Of a stretch of DNA of 64,000 nt, positions 56,605-64,000 are shown in pieces (positions within the stretch are counted from its first letter, which is position 1; every line of letters starts with the position of its first letter). A model generated the notes under the pieces. That model was not told where the DNA came from. It saw only the letters and a list, made by a program, of their open reading frames with translations, and made no database searches. Source of the stretch: Psychrobacter glacincola (GTDB lineage: Bacteria > Pseudomonadota > Gammaproteobacteria > Pseudomonadales > Moraxellaceae); contig NZ_CAJGZH010000003.1 in the NCBI RefSeq assembly GCF_904846075.1, positions 248,001-312,000 of the forward strand, read 5' to 3'. Made by a program: the position numbers and the translations under genes.

Positions 56605-57471
56605 TTATTCTTGATGTTGTTCTTGATGTTGTTCTTGATGGCGCAAAATATCACGGTAACCAACTTGCCAATCAGGATATGCCAACCAAGCTAATGGAAT
56701 ATTACTGTGCAAGCGTTTTCCCGTAACCGCTGCTTTTTCATTGTCAAGAGCAGGAGGCGTTTCATTTATCTGCTGACTTAACCAGACGCCCAACTCTAAA
56801 GTCGTGACTGGCGCGTAATCAGTAGCAATATACAGGGGCTTGGGCGCATCGATAGTCAGTACGTTAGCGATGATAGCGACCAAATCGCGATCCATAATCC
56901 GATTGCTCCAATGCGCGGCTGCCACTGCTTCCTTTTGTGGCTCGCGGGCTTTACGCAGACGCATGAGACGCGCGCGGCCATAAATACCGCTTGGACGAAT
57001 GACAATGGCTTTATCCCCAAAACCTTGTTGTAGGACTTGTTCTGCTTGCAATATCACCTGCGATGCTTCACGCTCTGGCGTCACAGGTGCAGTATTGTCA
57101 TCAATCCATTCGCCATTATCTTGCCCATAAACACCCGTTGATGAAATAAAAACAATGCGTGAAAGGTTGGTGAGTTTGTCCGCAAGCGTTGCCAAATGCT
57201 GGCTAATTGCTAAGTAGCTATTATGATAGCCACTGGTCGAATAATCATCGGGGGTAACGATAATTGCTATCGCCGTAAAATCTTGCAGCTGCTCAGCCGT
57301 CAGAGTCAATGCATCGGCTTGCATAAATTCAGCGTTATCATCCAAAGAGTAATGATGGCGCTCACCACGAGCCAAACCTGTGACATTCAAGCCGTCCTGT
57401 GCCAGCTGGTTGCTGACTGGCAAACCAATATCACCTTGACCAATAATCAATAAATTTTGCGTACTCATCAT
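56605..57471 (-). CDS. NAD(P)-dependent epimerase/dehydratase-like (extended SDR) protein
   Basis: 288 residues. N-terminal Rossmann motif LLIIGQGDIGLPVSNQLAQDG; ISSTGVYGQDNGEWIDD and IRPSGIYGRARL are the later SDR motifs, with the YxxxK Lys not in the usual place, similar to YeeZ-type proteins. The substrate is unknown. The C-terminus ends in an EQHQ repeat (HQEQHQEQHQE) encoded by the 12-nt tandem repeat at 56608-56641. AGAGGATAA precedes the paired ATGs. Confidence 0.78.
   Translation of the reverse strand: MMSTQNLLIIGQGDIGLPVSNQLAQDGLNVTGLARGERHHYSLDDNAEFMQADALTLTAEQLQDFTAIAIIVTPDDYSTSGYHNSYLAISQHLATLADKLTNLSRIVFISSTGVYGQDNGEWIDDNTAPVTPEREASQVILQAEQVLQQGFGDKAIVIRPSGIYGRARLMRLRKAREPQKEAVAAAHWSNRIMDRDLVAIIANVLTIDAPKPLYIATDYAPVTTLELGVWLSQQINETPPALDNEKAAVTGKRLHSNIPLAWLAYPDWQVGYRDILRHQEQHQEQHQE
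56608..56641. repeat. 12-nt tandem repeat encoding the C-terminus of the SDR gene
   Basis: TTCTTGATGTTG is present at 56608-56619 and 56620-56631, then a partial third copy to 56641. In the gene it encodes EQHQ units right up to the stop codon. Confidence 0.85.
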
Positions 57472-57509
57472 TTATCCTCTATTCGAACGCCATTTCTAAT
57501 GACTGCCCA

Positions 57510-57549
57510 TACATCTTTTCAATAATCTATACACCTTTTCAGTAATAAG
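57510..57549. repeat. 20-nt degenerate tandem duplication between DUF4105 and SDR genes
   Basis: Copies 57510-57529 and 57530-57549 share TACAyCTTTTCArTAAT. The second ends 2 bp before the DUF4105 stop codon region. Confidence 0.6.
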
Positions 57550-57551
57550 TG

Positions 57552-59654
57552 TTAAAAATAGCGTCTGTACGACAGCTGGATGTCTTCCTTGGCATCGATA
57601 CGATCTTGCCATTCGTAGTTGGCATTGATACGTAACGCTTGTTTTTTATCGATATCATATTGTAACCCTAATGTCGATATCGGCTGCCAGTAATGACCAC
57701 GGGCATTAGACTCGTCGCTGCTGCCATGATACCAATATGGCAGTTGTAATTCAGCCTGCGCACGTAACTGATTGTTAATCTGATAACGGCAACCGGCATT
57801 GACGCCTGCGCCGACACGATAGCCTTTATTAATATCGCGTCCTGCTTGCGCCGTTCCTGCCAAAAGCGTATAGCATAGCTGTGGCGGCATCTCGCCTGTG
57901 CCCGCGCTAGGTGTGCCAAACGCCCACGACCAACCGGTCTCATAGCCCAAACTACCGACTAAATGATCGCTGCCCTCTTGCTGCGAGCCGTCATTTACAC
58001 GTGTCGCTTCAATACTGGCGCCCCAGGTTTTGCCTTTTTTAGCAGAATTAACCGGATTAAATGAGCGCCCTCGCACCAAGGTCACATTTTGCAAGACCAC
58101 ACTACTTGGCTGATTGGCTTTATCATTATCGGTGTCATATAGACGCAAGGTTGCAGCCGCGCCTTCTAAATCAAAGAACTGCGGAAATCCTGAAGGACGA
58201 TCGAGGGTATCGTGATAACCTGCCCGTAGACCTAAATCGATATAGTTATTATCACCGCGCTGCCCTAGCCCGATAAACCCAAGTTGCAGCGGATGCCTGT
58301 CTATAGGATTGTTATCCGCTACTGCAATACGCCGTGGCAATAGCGTTTTTCCGTCGGCGGCTATGCTCGAGGTTGGATTCAATTGGGCAGATTTAATCTC
58401 ATTTAACGTCTGCTTGGCGCTATTATGATAGCCCAATTGCTCACGCTGCTCTTTAACCTTATTTAACTGTGCTTGGCGTAAGGTGCTATCGGCGGGCGTA
58501 TAGTTGGTGCTGGCAAGTAAGCCTTCGCTATTAAGTAACTGCACGACATCTGAAGGAATCACGGCATAAGGCAAGCGACTTAATAAATGCTGCTGCGGAC
58601 GTACCACGTCAATCAAGCGTAAAATCTCAGAGGCACAGTTATCAGTGGTGAAATAATACGGCAACTTCAAATCTTTGGTTTCCCAAACATGTAGCATAAT
58701 CTGTTGCACTTCCGCTGGGGTCAAATCCAATTGATACGTCCACGCATCACGCTCATCTTCTTGCAGATACTTCGCCAGCTTTTCTGGATAAGGGTCAATT
58801 TCAATCAGATTGTCATAACCGCCGGTCATCGATTTGATGGCATATACCAAAAAACTATCGGTTGCATCGCCGCCTACCGTATAATTTAGCGCAACTGCAT
58901 GATGAATTTGGCTCGGATCTGCCACACTGGCTTTTGAGTCGATACGCAATAAAGTATGAGCAAAGGCTGATAAAGGGTTGTCTAAATACTCTTGGGCAAA
59001 CATGATAGATAGCTGCTCGGGAGCAATCTTCTGCATCCATTCATTCAATTCGGGACAGTCAACTTGTAGCGTCGCCTTATCAATGTTCAATGTATCGGTC
59101 AACCATTGTACACGCGCTGGAAAACGACATAATACCGAATTGTTGGCAGTATTTTTTTTGACAGTACGGTTATTCGTCGTCGCTACCTCATTAGCGAGAG
59201 CGACGAGTAATGCATCTAGCTCGGCAGCTGAATCATGCTGTCCATTCTCACTTAAAAAAAAGTCAGCCTCATCAACCATGCTGGTGTTTTTTTTCTTACC
59301 AATCAAATTCTTTTGATCATCAAAGAAATATAATAAACGTCGCCATGTCGTATGTTGGGCTAAGTTTTGTGTTGCTGCTTGCTCACGCCACTTGGCTAAT
59401 AATTGCTCAGCGTTACTTTTTTCTAGCCCTTGGGTATCTTCTGGAGCGTCATTATTTGGCGTATTATTAGCGATTGCAGCAGCTTGCGGCGTAGGCGCTA
59501 ATGCCTCTGTCGTTACTAATGATGATGGGGTTGGCAAAAAAGCTTGCGTTTGTGCAGAGAGTAGCAATCCTGCAATAGCAAGTGGTAAACGCGCTCGTTG
59601 ACTCATAGTAGTTAGGGTACAATCTACAGATAAAAAATTAGGCTTTAGAGACAT
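57552..59654 (-). CDS. DUF4105-domain envelope protein with probable C-terminal beta-barrel
   Basis: 700 residues. A signal peptide with a long n-region (LPLAIAGLLLSAQTQA at about 24-39) is followed by an Asn/Thr-rich region, then the DUF4105 domain (about 210-400; HTLLRIDS, AIKSMTGGY and YYFTTDNCASEILRLIDVVRP). From about 460 to the end it alternates hydrophobic strands and turns, ending in the outer-membrane-type C-terminal Phe (LSYRRYF). Function unknown. GAGG precedes the ATG at 59654, while the ATG at 59606 has no ribosome binding site. Confidence 0.8.
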   Translation of the reverse strand: MSLKPNFLSVDCTLTTMSQRARLPLAIAGLLLSAQTQAFLPTPSSLVTTEALAPTPQAAAIANNTPNNDAPEDTQGLEKSNAEQLLAKWREQAATQNLAQHTTWRRLLYFFDDQKNLIGKKKNTSMVDEADFFLSENGQHDSAAELDALLVALANEVATTNNRTVKKNTANNSVLCRFPARVQWLTDTLNIDKATLQVDCPELNEWMQKIAPEQLSIMFAQEYLDNPLSAFAHTLLRIDSKASVADPSQIHHAVALNYTVGGDATDSFLVYAIKSMTGGYDNLIEIDPYPEKLAKYLQEDERDAWTYQLDLTPAEVQQIMLHVWETKDLKLPYYFTTDNCASEILRLIDVVRPQQHLLSRLPYAVIPSDVVQLLNSEGLLASTNYTPADSTLRQAQLNKVKEQREQLGYHNSAKQTLNEIKSAQLNPTSSIAADGKTLLPRRIAVADNNPIDRHPLQLGFIGLGQRGDNNYIDLGLRAGYHDTLDRPSGFPQFFDLEGAAATLRLYDTDNDKANQPSSVVLQNVTLVRGRSFNPVNSAKKGKTWGASIEATRVNDGSQQEGSDHLVGSLGYETGWSWAFGTPSAGTGEMPPQLCYTLLAGTAQAGRDINKGYRVGAGVNAGCRYQINNQLRAQAELQLPYWYHGSSDESNARGHYWQPISTLGLQYDIDKKQALRINANYEWQDRIDAKEDIQLSYRRYF

Positions 59655-59784
59655 GGGGTAAACCTCGCACGTTATTATTCATACGCCGATAGCGTGATTG
59701 ATGGCTGGTTGATAATGCCGATTGGATCGTCCACTAAAATAACCTCAAAAACCATATAAGAGCTAGATCATTGAAATATCTTAG

Positions 59785-59859
59785 TCAAAGTGGCTGTTAT
59801 CAAAGTTGTTACTATCAAAGCTACTGTTATCAAGGTAGCTATTATCAGACTGGCTATTG
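59785..59859. repeat. Five 15-nt degenerate tandem repeats upstream of ampD
   Basis: Copies start at 59785, 59800, 59815, 59830 and 59845, all beginning TCA. The first is TCAAAGTGGCTGTTA and the third TCAAAGCTACTGTTA. The array ends about 70 bp before the ampD start. Confidence 0.8.
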
Positions 59860-59927
59860 ATTGATAAAAATGGCTAGCAACCAGCGGTCAATACCCACTT
59901 ATTAATATCATGATAAAAGAGAATATT

Positions 59928-60515
59928 ATGTCCATAGCACCAATAACGATTAACGATGGCAGATTATCTGCAGCCACATACCTTGCATCACCAAACTGCA
60001 ATCTGCGACCAACAGATATGAGTATTGATACTATTGTTATTCATAATATCAGCCTACCGCCGAACGAGTTCGGAGCATCTGATACTAACGGCTTACATTA
60101 CGTCAAGACCTTGTTTACCAATCAATTAGACTGGGAGGCGCATCCTTATTTTCAAAGCATTAAAGGTACAGAAGTTTCAGCACATTTATTTATAGAGCGC
60201 GATGGCGCGATTACCCAGTTTGTCAATTTTAACGAACGCGCGTGGCATGCCGGACGCTCCAGCTACTTGGATCGCCCTGAATGTAATGATTATAGCATTG
60301 GCATTGAGCTTGAAGGGTCTGATTTTGTGTCCTTTACCGCCGCCCAATATGAAGCGCTTGCCAAAGTTATCGTTGCTATCTATGACGCTTATCCAAAAAC
60401 TCGCAGGCATCTCACCGGTCATAGTGATATCGCGCCCGGTCGCAAAACAGATCCCGGTGATTATTTTGAATGGGCAAAATTACGTGAGATGGTCGCCAAC
60501 ATTCTTGAGGGTTAA
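59928..60515 (+). CDS. ampD: 1,6-anhydro-N-acetylmuramyl-L-alanine amidase
   Basis: Cytosolic zinc amidase of peptidoglycan recycling; loss derepresses AmpC beta-lactamases in some bacteria. 195 residues from the ATG at 59928 (MSIAPITINDGRL), preceded by AAGAGAA; an ATG at 59910 is also in frame. Zinc and active-site motifs: DTIVIHNISLPPNEF, HLFIERDGAITQFV, NDYSIGIELEG and HLTGHSDIAPGRKTDPG. No ampR or ampE is visible. murJ follows 194 bp downstream. Confidence 0.95.
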   Translation: MSIAPITINDGRLSAATYLASPNCNLRPTDMSIDTIVIHNISLPPNEFGASDTNGLHYVKTLFTNQLDWEAHPYFQSIKGTEVSAHLFIERDGAITQFVNFNERAWHAGRSSYLDRPECNDYSIGIELEGSDFVSFTAAQYEALAKVIVAIYDAYPKTRRHLTGHSDIAPGRKTDPGDYFEWAKLREMVANILEG

Positions 60516-60617
60516 GTCATATGGATAATTATTTTGTCAGTCCTGTTACAAGCTCTATTAACAGTTAACTGTATGCATTATATTCCACATCCAATCCATT
60601 TATCTCGATTATGAAAA

Positions 60618-60626
60618 TGCTATAAT
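60618..60626 (+). promoter_or_regulatory. Extended -10 promoter for murJ
   Basis: TGCTATAAT, a perfect extended -10 element, about 90 bp before the murJ ATG. The -35 is poor. Confidence 0.45.
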
Positions 60627-60646
60627 TCGTCAGCTTTTTGATAGCA

Positions 60647-60688
60647 GCAACTTAGTAAACAACCATCAGTAAACAACCTTCAATAAAC
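60647..60688. repeat. Three 14-nt tandem repeats in the murJ leader
   Basis: GCAACTTAGTAAAC (60647-60660), AACCATCAGTAAAC (60661-60674) and AACCTTCAATAAAC (60675-60688), between the promoter and the ribosome binding site. Confidence 0.75.
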
Positions 60689-60709
60689 AAATTAGCACAA
60701 TAGGTTCTC

Positions 60710-62260
60710 ATGGCAAAAAGTCGGTTATTTCGTTCAACCATGGTGGTCAGTAGTATGACCATGCTGTCTCGTATTTTAGGTCTGGTACGCGATGTCGTAT
60801 TGTTAGGCGTCTTTGGCGCTGGTGGTCTGATGGATGCCTTTTTAGTCGCCTTCAAAATCCCAAACTTTTTGCGGCGTTTATTTGCAGAAGGTGCCTTTAG
60901 TCAAGCCTTCGTCCCTGTGCTATCTGAATACAAAGAAAAATATAGTTTGCAGCAGGTACAAATCTTAGTCAGTCGTACTTCAGGCGCTCTGTTGTTAATT
61001 TTGTCGATGCTTACCGTCGTTGTTATTTTAATGGCACCGTGGGTCGTGACTTTATTCGCGCCTGGTTTTGCTGATCAACCAGGTAAGTTTGCTATTACCG
61101 CTGAATTACTGCGTCTGACCTTTCCTTATTTGCTATTTATTTCTATGACCGCCTTTGCCAGTGGCATTTTACAAAGCTACGGACGCTTTGCTGCGCCTGC
61201 CTTTGCACCAGTGTTGCTAAACTTGTGCATGATTGGTGGCGCATTAATTTTTGCTCCTATGTTCGATGTTCCTATCATGGCGCTAGGCTACGCGGTCGCT
61301 ATCGCAGGATTGTTGCAATTCTTACTGCAGCTACCGCAGCTATGGCAACAAAAGCTGCTGGTCGCACCCAAAGTCGACTTTCAGCATGAAGGCGTTCGCC
61401 GTATTTTAAAACTCATGCTGCCTGCTATCTTTGGCGTCTCTGTCACTCAGATTAATTTACTGCTCAATACCATTTTTGCCTCATTGATGATTGGCGGCTC
61501 AGTTTCTTGGCTGTATGCCGCAGAGCGCATGAGTGAGCTGCCATTAGGCTTGATTGGCGTGGCAATCGGTACAGTCATTTTGCCCAGTTTATCAAAAAGT
61601 GAGGCGCAAAAAGACGATGTTAGTTTTAAAAAAACCATCGATTGGGCGGCACGCTTAATCATTTTAGTCGGTGTCCCTGCATCAGCAGCGTTGTTTATAC
61701 TTGCCGATGTACTGATGCAAGCGCTGTTTTTGCGCGGTGAGTTTACCTTACGCGATGCGCAGATGAGTTCGCTCGCATTACGTAGTATGGCTGGTGGTAT
61801 TTTAGGCTTTATGCTTATTAAAATCTTTGCCCCTGCTTTTTTTGCCCGTCAAGATACCAGAACACCCGTAAAAATCGGTATCATTTCTGTCTTTGCCAAC
61901 ATGATTTTTAGTGTCATTTTCATCGGTATATTTTATTTCTTAGAGATTCCACTACATGGCGGCTTGGCCTTAGCAACTACGGGCGCGGCCTTTGTGAACG
62001 CAGGCTTATTATATTACTTCTTACATAAACGTGATATTTTCCGCTTTGGCAGCCATTGGAAGAAACTATTCACCCAGTTTGCGATTGCGACCAGCGCTAT
62101 GATTGGCGTACTTTATGTCATGCTGCCTTACTTCCCTAGCGATGATGCTCAGTGGCGACGTATCGCCGCTTTGCTCATTATGTGTGCCGTGGGAGCACTG
62201 GTTTATGGCGTGGTATTACTAGCCACTGGTTTCCGTCCGCGCCAGCTAAAGCATGGTTAA
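60710..62260 (+). CDS. murJ: Lipid II flippase MurJ
   Basis: 516-residue inner-membrane MOP-superfamily protein with about 14 membrane segments. The N-terminus RSTMVVSSMTMLSRILGLVRDVVLLGVFGAGGLMDAFLVAFKIPNFLRRLFAEGAFSQAFVPV is the MurJ/MviN signature. A later RLPLAIxGVAIGTVILP-type segment (GLIGVAIGTVILPSLS) and a Lys/Arg-lined cavity are also typical. Flips lipid II to the periplasm, complementing the dcw genes here. AGGTTCTC lies upstream of the ATG. Confidence 0.96.
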   Translation: MAKSRLFRSTMVVSSMTMLSRILGLVRDVVLLGVFGAGGLMDAFLVAFKIPNFLRRLFAEGAFSQAFVPVLSEYKEKYSLQQVQILVSRTSGALLLILSMLTVVVILMAPWVVTLFAPGFADQPGKFAITAELLRLTFPYLLFISMTAFASGILQSYGRFAAPAFAPVLLNLCMIGGALIFAPMFDVPIMALGYAVAIAGLLQFLLQLPQLWQQKLLVAPKVDFQHEGVRRILKLMLPAIFGVSVTQINLLLNTIFASLMIGGSVSWLYAAERMSELPLGLIGVAIGTVILPSLSKSEAQKDDVSFKKTIDWAARLIILVGVPASAALFILADVLMQALFLRGEFTLRDAQMSSLALRSMAGGILGFMLIKIFAPAFFARQDTRTPVKIGIISVFANMIFSVIFIGIFYFLEIPLHGGLALATTGAAFVNAGLLYYFLHKRDIFRFGSHWKKLFTQFAIATSAMIGVLYVMLPYFPSDDAQWRRIAALLIMCAVGALVYGVVLLATGFRPRQLKHG

Positions 62261-62371
62261 GCAGCTTCACTTACGAAACCAAAACAAGCTTAGTAAGAGA
62301 ATGGATAGTGAATGATGCAGATAGTTGCCATAATTAACCATTAACGAATAAATGAAATCTGAGGGCTAATA

Positions 62372-63001
62372 ATGTCAACCGAACGAGCAACCTTACTACG
62401 CTTACCAACCATACTGACCGCTGGTGTACTTAGCACTGGACTGCTTTTGAGTGCTTGTAGCGATAACGATAAGACAGCTAACAGTGCCGAAGATACGGCA
62501 GCCATCGCTGAAGGCAGTTATGATAAAAGTATTGATGCTGAAAATAGCGCTGCTAATCAAACGTCAGCAGTGGATGCGAATAGCACAGTTGACAGCAAGC
62601 AGATGACTGACAATAGTAAAGATGAGACGGCTATTGATAGTGATAATATTAACCCAGTCACTTCTGCGACCAAGCAAAAAAGCCTCGTAACCAATCCCAC
62701 CCAAGCTGGTACGCCGGAAGATACTGTAAAGCAAGCACTAGATAGCTTGTATTATGGCGAGGTAAAGGAAGCTGTTAAATATTATAAAGTAGATATGGCA
62801 AACTTCGAAGAAGAGCTGGCTAAAACCCAGTATGCCTTTCAGCAAACCGTCGATGGCGTCACTATCACCGATACTCAATACAGTGATGATAAAACCCGTG
62901 CCACCATCATTGGGGAGCTGATGCTAAAAGGACAAAGTGCGCCTGCACCGTTGACATATGAGCTGCAAAAAATTGAAGGTCAATGGAAAATCCTAGGATA
63001 A
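62372..63001 (+). CDS. Lipoprotein with DUF4878-like domain
   Basis: 209 residues. A signal peptide with lipobox LLSAC (Cys at about residue 29) gives a lipidated N-terminus. Residues 30-110 are a polar, Asp/Ser/Asn-rich linker with no motif. The last 100 residues, TPEDTVKQALDSLYYGEVKEAVKYY ... LTYELQKIEGQWKILG, resemble the NTF2-like DUF4878 fold. Function unknown, periplasmic. GAGGG precedes the ATG. Two short repeats follow the stop. Confidence 0.82.
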   Translation: MSTERATLLRLPTILTAGVLSTGLLLSACSDNDKTANSAEDTAAIAEGSYDKSIDAENSAANQTSAVDANSTVDSKQMTDNSKDETAIDSDNINPVTSATKQKSLVTNPTQAGTPEDTVKQALDSLYYGEVKEAVKYYKVDMANFEEELAKTQYAFQQTVDGVTITDTQYSDDKTRATIIGELMLKGQSAPAPLTYELQKIEGQWKILG

Positions 63002-63031
63002 GACGCCTTGCTGTCCTCATTTAAAATCACT

Positions 63032-63061
63032 TTAGCTTAAGTTATTTTAGCTTAAGTCACT
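63032..63061. repeat. 15-nt tandem duplication after the lipoprotein gene
   Basis: TTAGCTTAAGTTATT (63032-63046) and TTAGCTTAAGTCACT (63047-63061), with a more diverged third copy to 63076. Confidence 0.6.
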
Positions 63062-63118
63062 CGAACTTGAGCTATCTTATCTTCAATAATTTTATTTGAT
63101 ACCAATCAAAATTTGATA

Positions 63119-63718
63119 TTAATCTGACGACACTGCCTTGCCAAGCATCACAACATCAGCGATAAAGCCTTGCATATCACACACTTTTGGCATATATCCC
63201 CATTGCTCAAAACCAAGCTTACGGAACAATCCTAAGCTTGGCTGATTGTGCGCAAAAATAAGCGCGATTACATTATGAATGCCTAGGCTTGGCGCTTGTG
63301 TCAACATCCAGCATGTCAATAAACTGCCCAATCCTTGACCGTGAAAATCCTGATGCAAGTAGATACTAATCTCAGTGCTGATATGATAAGCCGGTCGTGC
63401 ATATAAATCGCTAAAGCTGCCCCATGCAACGATTGTTGCTGTCTCTGTTTTCACTGCATTCTGCGTGGTCTTATGCATCACTTTTACCACATAAATAGGA
63501 CGCGTCGGACTGTTTATATGCTCATCAAACCAATCTGCACGCTCTTCACAAGTCACTGGAGTAAGATTGGCAGTGGCTTGCTTACCTGCAATAGTCTGAT
63601 TATAAATCACCAAAATCTCTGAAAAGTCGTCTCTACTTGCACGCTGCACAACAAACTCATCAGTGAGATAGTGTTCTAACAAAACAGTTGGTACAGCATT
63701 CAAGGCAGCAACGGGCAT
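63119..63718 (-). CDS. GNAT-family N-acetyltransferase
   Basis: 199 residues from the ATG at 63718 (MPVAALNAVPTVLL), preceded by GGAG; an in-frame ATG at 63778 is less supported. GNAT motif A is IYLHQDFHGQGLGSLLTCWML; the pattern RASRDDFSEILVIYNQTIAGKQATANLTPVTCEERADWF and FRKLGFEQWGYMPKVC are typical of phosphinothricin-acetyltransferase-like members. The acceptor is unknown. The 222 bp beyond it to the window end (63779-64000) show no supported gene. Confidence 0.82.
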   Translation of the reverse strand: MPVAALNAVPTVLLEHYLTDEFVVQRASRDDFSEILVIYNQTIAGKQATANLTPVTCEERADWFDEHINSPTRPIYVVKVMHKTTQNAVKTETATIVAWGSFSDLYARPAYHISTEISIYLHQDFHGQGLGSLLTCWMLTQAPSLGIHNVIALIFAHNQPSLGLFRKLGFEQWGYMPKVCDMQGFIADVVMLGKAVSSD

Positions 63719-64000
63719 AAGGTCTCCGTAATTATTAATTAATAGTCTATGAGTGATAATTGTTGCAAGATGATCCATCTATACAGAGGGTCATTACAAA
63801 AGCATGTGGACAAACATCACGGTATTTTAAGATGACAGAGCGGATAGCGCCATACTTTTATTGTCAGTAGACTATAGGATGTTAGTGTGGTCATTTTACT
63901 TTATAATGGCTGATTTTAAACACATTGATTTTGGTACGGGTGTGTTTTTTATCTGGTTTTATCTATCATAGCTGAAAATTTATGAACACCTATTTTCTTG

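Noticed and set aside
59785..59859. CRISPR array
   Set aside because: The units are directly adjacent with no spacers, degenerate and 15 nt long, and no cas gene is present.
60561..60572. Perfect palindrome ACAGTTAACTGT after ampD
   Set aside because: Twelve bases in AT-rich sequence can occur by chance; no second site or regulator is linked.

Overview
The window looks like a stretch of core chromosome from a Psychrobacter-like gammaproteobacterium (family Moraxellaceae). This is an inference from moderate to low GC, the similarity of the encoded proteins to that lineage as I know it, and linkages such as rlmE-ftsH-folP-sdhE, a dciA-type gene beside lpxC, and murG-murC-ddl-ftsQ-ftsA-ftsZ-lpxC. 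No rRNA, tRNA, CRISPR array, prophage or intact insertion sequence was recognised. Almost everything is housekeeping. I found no convincing new multi-gene system.

Layout. 1-2289 is the 5' part of a large Ig-like-repeat surface lipoprotein gene on the minus strand, broken by a frameshift. 2.5-3.4 kb holds rpmB-rpmG with a promoter and a strong terminator. 3.4-15.5 kb is a minus-strand run: small unknown proteins, rpe, a DUF2805 protein, S-formylglutathione hydrolase, a membrane-anchored C13-family peptidase, htpG behind a sigma-32-type promoter, a catalase, a thioesterase and ispH. 16-27.5 kb is on the plus strand: gmk, rpoZ, spoT (synthetase domain degenerate), ridA, priA, a CDF zinc transporter, an unknown gene and a KefC-type antiporter. 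Around 28-33 kb are trmB, a 1-kb AT-rich gap with DnaA boxes, recA and a long recX. 33-40.7 kb is mainly minus strand: a DASS transporter, a frameshifted yidB-family gene, ygfX-like, sdhE, folP, ftsH with an in-frame stop, and rlmE. 41-44 kb holds yhbY, a DOMON-like protein, a CHAP amidase and dciA. 44.2-53.4 kb is the distal division/cell-wall (dcw) cluster on the minus strand. 53.7-63.7 kb has gshB, pyrE, two uncharacterised or partly characterised proteins, a DUF4105 outer-membrane-type protein, ampD, murJ, a lipoprotein and a GNAT acetyltransferase.

How the genes fit together. Peptidoglycan synthesis and recycling (murG, murC, ddl, murJ, ampD, CHAP protein), division (ftsQ, ftsA, ftsZ) and lipid A (lpxC) dominate the right half. 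Stress and proteostasis (htpG, ftsH, catalase, ridA, spoT), DNA maintenance (recA, recX, priA, dciA) and translation or RNA modification (rpmB, rpmG, trmB, rlmE, yhbY) make up most of the rest.

Most worth a second look: (1) three single-base disruptions (Ig-like lipoprotein, yidB-family gene, ftsH), the last an in-frame TAA in a gene essential in many relatives; (2) a degenerate (p)ppGpp synthetase domain in SpoT; (3) DnaA boxes beside a very AT-rich tract upstream of recA; (4) repeated short degenerate tandem duplications (12-25 nt) in spacers, several next to start codons; (5) a promoter/terminator arrangement with no plus-strand gene upstream of gmk.
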